DNA of 64,000 bases, taken from the NCBI GenBank assembly GCA_036873135.1, contig JAPTYO010000007.1:4508763-4572762 (forward strand), read 5' to 3'. Below, in pieces: positions 11,544 to 22,077 of this stretch. The notes below the pieces were generated by a model that saw nothing but the letters and a program-made list of their open reading frames with translations, was not told the DNA's origin and searched no databases. Source of the stretch: Clarkia xantiana subsp. parviflora. Lineage: Eukaryota; Streptophyta; Magnoliopsida; Myrtales; Onagraceae. Numbering within the stretch: the stretch's first letter is position 1; the number at the start of each line of letters is the position of its first letter. The position numbers and the translations under genes are program-made.

Positions 11544-12452
11544 TGTTGCGTCCGGGACGACTGAGGTCACGGGGACGCGTCGGTTTGTGTAATTGTGCGG
11601 GCCGTAACCCTTCTGTCAGGCGGGGGTTGGGCCACTGACGAATGTTCGGACTTACTCCCGTGCGAGGTTTGTGTCTCGGATCGGCTATGACTCGGTACGG
11701 ATATGACCCGGTATGGATGTGACTCGGTACGGATGTGACTTGGTACGGATGTGACCCGGTACGGATGTGACTCAGGGCGGATGTGACCCGGTACGGATGT
11801 GACTCAGGGCGGATGTGACTCAGGGCGTCGGAACCTGCACTAAGGACCAATGCTAGCACGGAGAGGGGGGGGGGGGGTGGTGCTAGCGGAGCCCTCTCCG
11901 ATGCCTAAGTTACTATAGTGGCAAAAAAGGTAATTTCTAGAGAGAGAGAATTCTAGAGAGAAGTCAGAGCTCAAAATACCAAAGTTGGGCAAATGAGAGA
12001 GTGTGTGAAAATGGGTGGCCAAGGCCTCCTATTTATAGGCTTCCTTGAGACCGGACCCGTTTTTAGAGCGGTTCGACGGCGGTTCAAAGAGACAAACGGG
12101 AACCGTCGTCCACATTGGTAATGCATGAACTTGACTTCTCTACACGTAACGGCGATCGCGGATACGGTAATCACGGACACAATAATCGCGCAATACCCGT
12201 GGCGGAACCCGGACCTCGTCGAAATTGGGCAATTCGGCGAGGTCCGGATTGCCGTGCGATCCGGACCTCCGGATTGCATGCAATCCGGACCGGATTGCAC
12301 CGCAATCCGGATGTCCGGTCCGGTCACGCGTAAATGCGTTTCCGGACCGTTTTTGACCCTTGGGAGACGTTTTCCGAGACGAGATGTGATTTTTTATGTG
12401 TTTGCGAGGCCCGAAGTGTAAATACGAACCCGAATTGGACATTTATCCATCA
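11544..12452 (-). repeat. LTR (5' LTR of the minus-strand TR-GAG element), 909 bp
   Basis: TG at 11544 and CA at 12451-12452. Collinear with the other LTR; by eye one substitution and one 47-bp deletion relative to it. It carries the active-position promoter of the element. Confidence 0.92.
12027..12039 (-). promoter_or_regulatory. TATA box in the 5' LTR
   Basis: Minus strand GCCTATAAATAGGAGG. A start about 30 bp downstream would place both the ATG at 11859 and the gag ATG at 11493 in the transcript. Confidence 0.65.
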
Positions 12453-12457
12453 GGTAT
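12453..12457. repeat. target-site duplication GGTAT, right copy
   Basis: Identical to 4304-4308 and directly after the closing CA of the right LTR. Confidence 0.9.
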
Positions 12458-13648
12458 GGACGGGCATAGTATTGAAAAAAATCTCATTTTCACATGCTGG
12501 TTTCAAGTTTGGGGTCGTGGGGCCCTGTGAATTCGCACGGTTAGTTGATACATATATACGTTAAATTATATGGGTGAATATATCATAATGAAAGCAATAA
12601 ATGACTAATATGAGTTTGGTAATTAAATTTTTTAATATATATTTAAAATTGATTATATTTGTAATATGTGATTTAAACTTCATAATTTTTGTTTAAACTT
12701 GATTTAAGTGAATAATTTTTTTTTTTTTGAAATTAGACAGCTTCATGAAGCGGGACCCCACGTGGGAATTTTTTTTTTACGATCCCATGCAAGCTAAACA
12801 GGTCGGGGATGGGAGAAGATCATCTCGCGGGGCGGGCAGGTTGGATTTAATAAATCCGCTTCACCTCATTGACATATCTATTTCATATATATAGTGTTAA
12901 GATCTCTAAAAAAAAAACCGGGTACTAAAAGTTAATGATTAATAATTGAGATACTAAAAGTATAACCTTCTTTAATTTATATGGGTACAAAGCTTTGTTC
13001 ATGAGGTGATGAGTCCATCTATGCTATTAAATGGTGGATGATTAACGAGCTAGCTAGGTTCATTAAGTTAACCTAAAAAATCATGTCAAATACCTATTAT
13101 TACATAATAATAAAAACGGACAATTCAATAATGTTACTTATTTACTTCATTGAGTCCACTATTCTAGTGGTAAGAACTAAAGCACTACAACTAAAATTTA
13201 CGTGATTTCGTTTCGTTGGTTTTTACACTAATATTTTGACGTGAAACACAAGAATCTAATTAAGATAACCAATTGTAAAAAAAAAAATGTGATACTTAGT
13301 CAGAACATATAACATTTACTTTTAAGTTTTAATTCTATTTAAAATGTTGTTAGTGGCTAAAATAATTACTCCCGAACCCACGTAAATACCTCTCTAATTT
13401 AATCAAATCACACATAGAGGATAAGGGAAATTGAAAACTGCACGAGTTTATTAAGGTTATAAAAAAAGGGCCAAGGGAAACAAATGATTACATTTTACAC
13501 CACATGAAAACGAAACAGCATAAAATAATGCATAAATTAAGCACCGTATAACAACGAAATTAAACAAGACCGGTACCAAAAAAAAAAAAAAAAAAAACGA
13601 AATTAAACAAGACGTTGTATTATAATGTCAGCAGCAGCTGCTCCATCC
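12458..13648. other. intergenic DNA, no gene seen
   Basis: AT-rich, with poly-A runs (for example about 13579-13597). The part near 13649 should be the 3' untranslated region of FLA copy 2. Nothing else is recognised. Confidence 0.5.
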
Positions 13649-14443
13649 TCAGTGAAAAGACATCGTAACAGCTGCTGCAACGGCTACTGCCATCACACTC
13701 ATCGTCGCCACAAAAACCCCAGCGCCGGAGCTTTCCGCACTTACAGCAGTAACCGGCTGCTGCTTGGCCGTTTTCGGAGTTGCACCCGCCGGCGAGGCCT
13801 CCACATCCGCCGCCGGCGTCGGAGCCTTGGCCGGAACCTCCTTCAGGAAGAGCTTCCGGGGGAGAAGCACCCGGTCCACCTGGTACACCGCCAACTGGTT
13901 CTTCGAGTACAAAGTGTTGGTGATGGTCGCATTGTCGACCCCGGTGGCCAGATCAATCTCACCGCCGTTAATGGTGATGTTGAGAGGGAACTTTCCGTCG
14001 TTAGATCCGTCGGCAAGGGTGAAAATGGGGTTGCTCACCGTCTGAAACTGGGATGTGGACAGGAAGGAGGAGATGACGTGGAACTGCAGCAGCTCGACTT
14101 GCTGCTGCGTGGTGAAAGAGTTTAGGGTTCCGGATTTGAGCTTGGAGAAGGCAGCGTCGGTCGGAGCAAAGAAGGTGACGCCGTTTGAGGCTTTGATGAG
14201 AGAATCGACCTGGGCGTCCATGCTTGTGGCCTTGAGGAGCCGGATCAGGGCCGTGAAGTAGCCGAATTTTTGGAGAATTGTGACCAGGGATGGAGTTGGT
14301 GAGGTGGGGGAAGGGGCCGAGGTTGGGGATTGGAGCGGCGGCTGGTACGGTGCTAGGGTTGGTGATGGCGGCGACTGAGCTGAGGAGAATGTGATGATGT
14401 TAGAGAAGAAAAATAGGGTTAGTAGAATTTTGAATGTTGCCAT
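13649..14443 (-). CDS. fasciclin-like arabinogalactan protein, intronless (FLA copy 2)
   Basis: 264 residues, single exon. Signal peptide at about 1-22 (hydrophobic core LLTLFFFSNIITF), Pro-rich arabinogalactan stretch (SPPSPTLAPYQPP, SAPSPTSP), one FAS1 domain at about 50-190 with H1 TFFAPTDAAF, central QFHVIS and H2 AVYQVDRVLLP, an Ala/Pro-rich second stretch, then a hydrophobic tail (VMAVAVAAAVTMSF) typical of a GPI signal. It is the nearest paralogue of the gene at 2163-3555, on the same strand, and would be a direct tandem neighbour without the 8.1-kb LTR element. The family acts at the plasma membrane and cell wall. The exact orthologue (FLA11/12 group or another single-FAS1 group) cannot be settled by eye. 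Confidence 0.93.
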   Translation of the reverse strand: MATFKILLTLFFFSNIITFSSAQSPPSPTLAPYQPPLQSPTSAPSPTSPTPSLVTILQKFGYFTALIRLLKATSMDAQVDSLIKASNGVTFFAPTDAAFSKLKSGTLNSFTTQQQVELLQFHVISSFLSTSQFQTVSNPIFTLADGSNDGKFPLNITINGGEIDLATGVDNATITNTLYSKNQLAVYQVDRVLLPRKLFLKEVPAKAPTPAADVEASPAGATPKTAKQQPVTAVSAESSGAGVFVATMSVMAVAVAAAVTMSFH

Positions 14444-16266
14444 AATTATTATTGTGGGGAATATTTTATCAAGAGGATTGTTGTGTGAAGTGAAGATAGT
14501 TTGTTGTGAAGAGAATTAGAGAAGAAAGGGTATTAATACTAAGAATTTAAGAGTTCTATAGTTATAAAGTGGCAAGAAAATGAAGTTTCTACTTTATATG
14601 GTGGATGATTAATTGATTGAGATATAAAAGATAGAGCTTCATAAAAAACAAAATAGGGGTGCGTTCGATGTGATTATAAGTAACACCTGTGTGATTGGTA
14701 AAAAATATTAGTTATGATATTTTTCTTTTCTTATGGGTATATGGATGAGGATTTGCCCCTTAATTTTTTTTGTAATGTACACTTTTGACTTAAAAAACGT
14801 AATTATTTTCAATTTAATTCTCTAAAAGTTTACATTGACCTCGCTTAATTTTTATTATTTATTCATAGTTTAAAATTTGCAATTTAAACATAAAAGTTAA
14901 AACTTAATTAGGTTTGTTATAGCACTTTTCGTTTGTAACTGCAAAAAGGTAAGTTGGGTTTTATATCACATCCATTTGGTTAGATGTGAAAATGACTGAT
15001 CAAGTAAATTTATCCAATGAAGGTCGGCCAAAAATAAATAAATAAATTGTCCAATGAAGGATTTTTTGTACTTCGTTTTATAAGTACTATCGAATTATGT
15101 AGAGCTAATTATATTTTTGTTATTAATTAATTTAAATATTGTTATTACCCGAATTATGTAAATATATACGTATGTGTGTGCCGACTGTTTAGTTGTTACA
15201 TATAAGCATTAATTAATCACTGTCTTGTTATATATAATTAATCTTTTTATGATGGGGAGATTTTACTGCCTATCAGGATGACACAAACCTAGATTAATAT
15301 CCACACAATCCAAGTCAACATGTAAATAGTAAAATGCTAACTATAAAAAAATATATATATATTCAATCTTAGCGGAGTTTGAACTTTTGACATCATTTGG
15401 TGAATAAATGATACACTGAACCCTAAATCGGATTATATGATTGGATTTTTATTTTTATTTAGGCAAAACTTTTATTTTGATGGGGCATTTATTTGTATTT
15501 AGGCCCGGTCCGGGAATGATTAAATTGTAATTTTTTTTTGTTTGGTTAAAGTTCATTTGATGGTATAACTGTGGGGTTGAGTTGAGTTCTTTAAAAAGTT
15601 TACTTCCCTTTAGTTTATTAAGGTAGTTAAATCAATTTAAGTGAAGGAGCGAACATCTTAATATGATCTGCAATTACTTTCTCTCTTTTTCTCTTTCTGG
15701 CAATTATATAGGATTAAGATTTCTAACCTAGGGTTTCTAATTACACACCTTTAATGATTTACGCGAGGATGATTCACATTTATTTAAAATAATTTGCCCA
15801 TTAGCTCAGTTGGTCAGAGCGTATATATGAATCAATCAGTCTATACGGGGTCAATGCAATCGCTAGTTGCTCATTAAGTATGATCGGAAAATTTACAGAT
15901 CGTAAAGAGAAGAGTTCAAACAATTACATAACATGAAGATATATAATCAGCGCATTATATATCATTGTTCTCAACAAGTCATCCTTCTAAGAATCAGTTA
16001 AATGTTAATTTTAATTTTTCAATATAACTTTACAGTTTACATGATCCTCTCATGCTCATGCTGGTTGAGTACTTTATCAATATTACATAATTTTATAGCT
16101 ACACCTTTACAACCAATGATTTAACCATCGGCCCCTAATTAAACTGCGACATTGCAACCTCATCACCTTTTCCCAACAATAAATTGAAGCAATCTTATCT
16201 CAGAAGTCAGTAACTTCAAATATATAGATATACAAAATATCGTTAAGTATATGCAAACAAATTACA
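14444..16266. other. intergenic DNA between divergent FLA copies 2 and 3
   Basis: Divergent promoter region of 1.8 kb, AT-rich, holding the promoters of both flanking FLA genes. The only feature I recognise is a partial tRNA-Ile-like sequence at 15796-15822. A possible TATA element (AAATATATAGAT) lies near 16217-16229, about 40 bp before the ATG at 16267. Confidence 0.5.
15796..15822 (+). pseudogene. 5' half of a tRNA-Ile-like sequence
   Basis: GCCCATTAGCTCAGTTGGTC and the next seven bases (AGAGCGT) resemble the acceptor and D-arm (A box) of plant tRNA-Ile(AAU). The similarity stops at the anticodon arm. No B box or matching 3' acceptor follows in the next 100 bases, so it is a fragment and not a working tRNA gene. 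Confidence 0.55.
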
Positions 16267-17010
16267 ATGAAGAACTCAAACCAACTTATCTTCTTCACAC
16301 TATCCCTACTAGTCTTCCTCGTCCATGAATCTCCACAGACATTTGCACAGTTCACAAACTCCACTTCCGATTCTTCTTCTTCATCTTCTCCACCAGATAT
16401 AGTCAAAACCCTACAGAAATCAGGCCACTTCACGGCGTTTCTCCGCCTCCTAAAAACAACCCACATGACCGCGCAGATCATGACACAGCTCAAGGCCTCC
16501 AGCTCCGGCCTCACCCTCCTGGCTCCGACCGACGCCGCCTTCGCCTCCCTCCGCTCCGGCGCGCTCAACACCCTCAACGAAAAGCAGCAGGTACAGCTCG
16601 TGCAGTTCCACGTCGTCTCCACGTTCCTGTCCATGGACGCCTTCCAGACCGTCAGCAACCCTCTCAGGACCGTCGCCGACGGCATGAACGACGGCCAGTT
16701 CCCCCTCAACATCACCTTTTCGGGGAACGAGGTGGTTCTTTCCACCGGAATCGACTCGGCCACGGTGGGGACGGAGCTATACTCCAACGGGGAGCTGGCG
16801 GTGTTCGAGGTGGACAAGGTGCTCCTCCCGCCGGCGCTCTTCCCTCCGGCGCCGCCACCGTCTGCTCCGAAGGTCGAGAAGCCCGTCACTTCTCCGACGG
16901 CGAGCTCTGCGTTGAAGGTGGGTGTCGGCGCCGTGGAGAATGTTGTTCGGGGATTTGCGGCGGTTGGTGTGGCTGCAGTAATAGTGACGATGAGAACGTG
17001 TTCGTTGTGA
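16267..17010 (+). CDS. fasciclin-like arabinogalactan protein, intronless (FLA copy 3)
   Basis: 247 residues. Signal peptide at about 1-27, Ser-rich segment, one FAS1 domain at about 44-190 with H1 TLLAPTDAAF, central QFHVVS and H2 AVFEVDKVLLP, a short PPAPPPSAP arabinogalactan stretch, and a hydrophobic C-terminus fitting a GPI signal. It lies on the opposite strand from copies 1 and 2 and is more diverged: the N-terminal Pro-rich stretch is replaced by serines. Third codon positions are strikingly rich in C and G (many CTC, TCC, GCC, GAC codons) compared with the AT-rich surroundings and with copy 1. Same role as its neighbours is expected. Confidence 0.93.
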   Translation: MKNSNQLIFFTLSLLVFLVHESPQTFAQFTNSTSDSSSSSSPPDIVKTLQKSGHFTAFLRLLKTTHMTAQIMTQLKASSSGLTLLAPTDAAFASLRSGALNTLNEKQQVQLVQFHVVSTFLSMDAFQTVSNPLRTVADGMNDGQFPLNITFSGNEVVLSTGIDSATVGTELYSNGELAVFEVDKVLLPPALFPPAPPPSAPKVEKPVTSPTASSALKVGVGAVENVVRGFAAVGVAAVIVTMRTCSL

Positions 17011-18467
17011 CACACTTGTTTTAATTGTGACGCAATTTGCTTATATATGCAACTTTTGTCTGCTTCTATTGTTTTTTTTAATTAAAAGTATGTGTAACTG
17101 TTGTGCATGAATTCAAAAGTGTGTAAACATTGTGAAACTCGTCAATTGTCGAAATAAAAAGGAGCCCTTCTTGGAAAAGAAAATATATAATAATTTTACT
17201 ATTGCTTTTTATGATTTTTTTTTTTAATTTAATATATTAAATAAACTTATCCATTTTATTGTCGATTAATTTATTATAATGGTGTACATAATAGAAATAA
17301 ATGATATTATGTGTTATTAGAAAAGTCTTCACTTTTACTTTCACATACAAAGAATTGTTCAAAAATCAGAGTACCGTGAAAAAAGTTATAACTGTTCGAT
17401 TACAATAATTAAAAAAACATAATACTATAATAAATTGTGTCACATAACACAAGTATTTAAAGTTAGAAACTCTAAAATTGATTTTAAACTTTAAAATGTC
17501 AATTTCAACCGTGGCATTATCTAATGTAATTGGACAGAAGTATAGACTTTAAATACTCAACTTTAGTATTTAAAGTTAGAAAGTCTAAAATTGATTCTAA
17601 ACTTTAGACTTCTCTTGGGTGTTACTACACAGTACATCATGTGAAATTTCTATAGAAAGTGATATATGGTCCCACCAAGTACCAGTATATTTGTTCATTT
17701 ACTTACTTTTTCCTACTTTTTATTGAAATTTCACAAAAAATTTCACATTTTAAATTTAGATAGCCTGTACGGTGTAAGCAATATACAAGTATATCATCAC
17801 CCGTAAAGATTTATTTGTATGACTTTATAACTTCAAGAGAGATAATTAATTCATTACAATTACAATTATATTTATACCTACGCAAATATATCATATATAT
17901 TTATTAAAGATGAGAAATCAACTCCTAACAACAACTTTACCTGGAACCCCACAACACAACACTCAAGCAATCTCCATCCATCATATATAAATCCTCTCAA
18001 AGGAGTTAATGTACAACAACTATTGAAAAGGACTGCCTATAATGCAACCCCCTCTCCAACTTTTCACAATAAAAATTAAAAAGCTAGCTATTATGTTGGT
18101 ATTATAGGCTCCTAACCGCATATCCAGCTAAAATTACACTTTATATTAATTAGGGTTGCCATTGGTATTGCTCTATTTCTATGATCATCATCATATATTT
18201 CTTTGTGGAAGAGTGACTGTGTCAACCTGTGGAAGTCACTCTTATTATAATTTAAATTTTCATCAAAAGTAAAATTTCACATTAAAACGCAGAATAATAA
18301 GAATGATATGAATAGTTCTTTTATATTATCGATAAACAGTAGTTATTATGAATCTGAACTAGTACTACAAAATGACCTAATCAATCCATATATATCAAAA
18401 AAATTAACTAGAACAAGAAAAGATGTTGGGTTCTCTTCTCTCTAAAAAGGGATTTGATTTTACATTA
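17011..18467. other. intergenic DNA between convergent FLA copy 3 and cyclophilin
   Basis: Holds the 3' untranslated regions of both flanking genes, a pair of short direct repeats (see 17452-17609), and otherwise AT-rich DNA without recognisable features. Confidence 0.5.
17452..17609. repeat. pair of about 42-bp direct repeats
   Basis: AGTATTTAAAGTTAGAAA plus the following CTAAAATTGATT..AAACTTT block occurs at 17452 and again at 17567, 115 bp apart, with a few mismatches. Confidence 0.7.
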
Positions 18468-20632
18468 TTACACCACGGTCTGAAGCTCCCCACAATCGGC
18501 TACGACCACCTTGTTCCTGGGGCGGTCGCCTCTATCTGTTTCCTGTGACTCGATCAGCTTAACAATGTCCATGCCTTCTATCACTTGCCCAAACACAACA
18601 TGCCTCTGATCCAACCATGGTGTCTGTCATCAAATAGAATACCAACTCTTGGTTTGTGTTAACCGATTTATAAAAGCGAACCAAACTTCTTGTTCTTCCA
18701 CCCAAAGTGATAAAAGATACCAGCATCACTAGGTAAGTAAAACCGAGCATGTCTCAACCTTTCATTTTGTTTTCTTGTACACCAAGAATGATAATCTGAT
18801 TGGTCTTATGATCATTGCAACTTGCAAGTGGTCCAGAAAACTTAGCTCAACTTGTCAAATTTGAAATTTCTACTGACTAGAGTTTATGTATATATGGTAA
18901 AACCGCAATGGCAATAAAGAAGTACCCACCAAGCTTCATTTCAATTCAAACAGATATAAACAAGAGCATTGCTACAAAAGAATTTTGAAAATAATGGGTA
19001 CCTTGACAGTGCAGATGAAAAACTGGCTCCCGTTAGTGTTAGGGCCTGCATTTGCCATACTAACCACGCCAGGTCCGACATGGGCCACTGTAATGCAATT
19101 TTATTAGAAATGTAGGAGCAACACAGTTTCTTAAGAAAAGGTTAGAGGCGCTATCAAGTTTTAATCTTGGTATTATGTACATTGAATTCAATATCAACCC
19201 TTTTACCCACAGGAGCATACTTCATGTATCACATGTATGCAATAAGTAATTTCACAGTTAAAAATAGATTGCTCAAGCAACAGGAAGCTGCCTAAAAAGA
19301 TGCTTTTGAGTATGTCGTAGTGATACATCCATTAGAACATTGAATTCAAATGATATGGAATAAGATTTAACTTACATTTGAAGTTCTCATCTTTAAATGT
19401 ACGACCATAAATACTTTTCCCTCCAGTTCCCTGAATAAACGATTCTGATATCAGCCCGTCTAGAATTACAAGCAAATTTCACACAAAAATGACAAATAAG
19501 TGTACACATATCAAACAGCTCTCTAAAGTCAAATACCAAACCACATTAGAATATCTATTATATGTCATCATATTTACCAACTGATTTCAACTTAACATGA
19601 ACATTCTAAGGAGTTGTGAAACTTAAATCTATCTACATAATAACTTTTGCTAAGCTAAGCCGAGAAAGCAGCACACCCTATTGAAGCAACTCAAGTTGCT
19701 ATCTATCTAAAATTCCCAGAAAAATTATCCCGGGATTTTTCATCTCTTAAATTATCTTCAATGGTGATGCACTATTGGCATAGTGTTCATACGTTTCAGG
19801 GATTACCGTGGTTTCAATTCTTGCTTAGACAGCAATATAATAGTTGAAAAGGGAGGAAAATAAAGAGTACTCACATTTCCCTTATCGAAGTCTCCTCCTT
19901 GAATCATAAAATCCTTGATTACACGGTGGAAGCTGGAATCTTTGAACCCAAATCCCTTCTCTCCTGATACATAAAATAAATTTTAGATACATTCGATAGC
20001 TCCAGAACACAACTTCATTAGAGTACATATCGGACACAGCAAATAGGTGGTTATAAAGAGAACAAAAGGACAACCTGTGCATAGAGCACGGAAGTTTTCA
20101 GCTGTCTGAGGAACATCATCACCATACAATCCAATGACTATTCGCCCAGCTACCTTACCAACCGGATTTCCAATGCTTATATCCAAATAGACTTTGCTCG
20201 TCACTTTGGATTGTACTGTCACTTCCTAAAAATTAGATAACTTCAAAACCGAACTACTGAACGTAAAATCCATGATTCGATGGCGAAAACGTATAACTAA
20301 CCTCTGCGCTAGCACGAATTGAGCTCAGAGAGCGTGAATTTGAAGATGAAGGTTTGGCAGAGAGTGAGCGAACTGAGCCAGGGAACGAGCTAAGAGATGC
20401 GGACAAAGGCGTCGGCAATTGAGCTCCCCTAACGCGAAGGACGCTGCAAGTCGGACTGAGAAGTTTGATCGGTGAGGCTTGCCTAGGAGCTGAGAGCGAA
20501 CCAGCATTTGACTGCCGGAAAGAAAGTTGAAATTAAAATCTAAGGAGAAGATACAACGAATTAGCGAGGAAACAGTATCAGAGAAATTGGTGATAAATGT
20601 ACCAGAGCTATGAAAGAAGCGGCCGTCGCCAT
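18468..20632 (-). CDS. CYP20-2: chloroplast peptidyl-prolyl cis-trans isomerase, CYP20-2 type
   Basis: Seven exons on the minus strand: 20632-20603, 20511-20302, 20225-20075, 19963-19875, 19430-19376, 19087-19002, 18623-18468, all with GT..AG borders, giving 258 residues. Residues 1 to about 80 are Ser/Arg-rich without acidic residues until ASAEE, a plastid transit peptide. The cyclophilin domain covers about 90-255. Catalytic and binding residues of the family are present: Arg144 in FHRVIKDFM, Gln152, the [14 protein letters not shown] block (189-202), Trp210 and His215. The protein matches the Arabidopsis chloroplast/thylakoid CYP20-2 better than the stromal ROC4/CYP20-3: it has [20 protein letters not shown] and ETDRGDRPR. 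It catalyses prolyl isomerisation during protein folding in the chloroplast. Gene convergent with FLA copy 3. Confidence 0.93.
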
Positions 20633-20944
20633 GGATGAAGGTATTCTTTTGGCGATAAGAATTATGAAGAAGACAGAATGGCGCTTTTTGTTACGGGGGC
20701 CGTATCGGACGAAATAGGTGCGTTTGTGGGAACAAATGAAACCCGATGTAACGTTTTAAGGTTTTATTATCATATTCTCGAATTTAAATATTGCATAAGT
20801 TTTTAGAATGAAAAAATGTCCGAATAACATTTTATTTTTACAATCTGACTTAATACGGACAGAGATTATTCTAAAGTACGATCCGTTCCGTGGTGGTTGG
20901 CGGCATTGAGTGGTGGTGGGTGACTCGGAGAAAAAACAATATAA

Positions 20945-21145
20945 ATTAAATTGTAAAATTAAAAGTTATGAATATAAATAGAATGACTAAACTAAACAAA
21001 ATAAAATATTTAACGGTTAAACTTAACAACTAAATGATGCACTGAAAGTCTATAAAATGCAAACATTTAGTATCAAAAGTCTAAAAAAACACATATAACA
21101 TTAAAAGCCAACATTAGTCGAATATATGGCACCAAAAAATACTTA
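20945..21145 (+). mobile_element. right-end fragment of a long-TIR DNA element
   Basis: About 200 bp resemble the right parts of the repeats at 31783-32216 and 45070-46404. Shared blocks include AATGCAC.AAAAGTC.ATAA, AAAATGCAAACAT and AAAAGCCAACATT. It lies upstream of the cyclophilin gene. No left end or target duplication is visible. Confidence 0.6.
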
Positions 21146-22077
21146 AACGGAAACAATAGATATTTATGGTTGTAGGTATGATTATTATTTATGGTCCTTT
21201 TCTTATTAATTATTATAGGACCTTGGAATTAATTTCCTGCTGCGTAGCTTTGATTCTTCTTCTATGTACTGGAGATTGAATGTATGTTTCCTCTTAAGAA
21301 TGAGGAGAGTGGAGACAATCTAATTATCTAAAGTCTAAACTAGTAGGAAACAAAGTGGTATACCGTATACTGACTGTTATTATTTTTCAAATATGGAGTT
21401 ACGATCCAGCTAGAATGGGCCTTGGCCCAGAACGAGGATACTAGCCCAGGAACATTCTCTAACAGGCCTTGGCCCAATAAGGTTCAACAAGTACATTCTC
21501 ATGTAATTATAGTTAACTCCTTTAACTTTTAGGAGACTTATTCAAATGGGATCGATTCATCTATTTAGAGACTCGTTTTAGCTCAAGGTTATGCTAGACC
21601 TAATCATCATGTTAGTACAAGCTTAAGTCAATGTGAGCCCTCTAGCTCGACTAAGTCATGGTCGGTCTAGAGTTTTGATCGAGTAAGAGGTTGACTAAAG
21701 AGGCTCGATTTGGTCCAGACTCGTAATAAACATGATTTCCCAAACCAAGTGATTAGATGTGGCATAAGTCGGGTCAAGGACTAGATGAATTCACTCATGT
21801 GACACTAAATAATCACACTTCGAAGTTGTTAAATCGAAAATAAAAATAAAAAATTAAGGTAGTAAAAAGCCAATAAATAATAAGTTTAACCAAACTGTAT
21901 ATAATTATACCTCGCATTGACTGTAAATGTATGTTCATACACGACAAGCCCACCCAAGATAGAGAAATTGACAAGAAATGAAAACTAAGGGAAATATTCG
22001 ATCATTCGCGAAAAATAAACGGTACACAATATATCATATACATATCGATCTATACCAATATATAATCGGGTTAGGCA
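21146..22077. other. intergenic DNA, no gene seen
   Basis: No credible open frame, repeat or RNA gene recognised. The part near 22078 should be the 3' untranslated region of the SWEET gene. Confidence 0.5.

Larger units (their letters stand above)
4309..12452 (-). mobile_element. non-autonomous LTR retrotransposon of TR-GAG type, 8144 bp, minus orientation
   Basis: Complete element: LTRs at 4309-5264 and 11544-12452, each TG..CA, flanked by a perfect GGTAT duplication. In element orientation (minus) the order is LTR, tRNA-Asp-like primer site, gag-like ORF (11493-9832), about 4.5 kb with no credible gene, polypurine tract, LTR. No protease, reverse transcriptase, RNase H or integrase is present, so it must be moved by an autonomous Ty3/gypsy relative; Gag-only elements of this kind are known in plants as TR-GAG. 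By eye the LTRs differ by one substitution (T/G near 4746 versus 11984) plus one 47-bp indel in a CCGG-rich inverted-repeat stretch, which points to a very recent insertion. It sits between two FLA paralogues and splits their former intergenic region. Confidence 0.92.

Noticed and set aside
13625..14125. Plus-strand frame of 166 codons rich in Arg and His
   Set aside because: Antisense shadow of FLA copy 2; no domain resemblance.
16200..17015. Minus-strand frame of 271 codons across FLA copy 3
   Set aside because: Antisense shadow of a GC3-rich gene; the plus strand has the signal peptide, FAS1 motifs and correct start.
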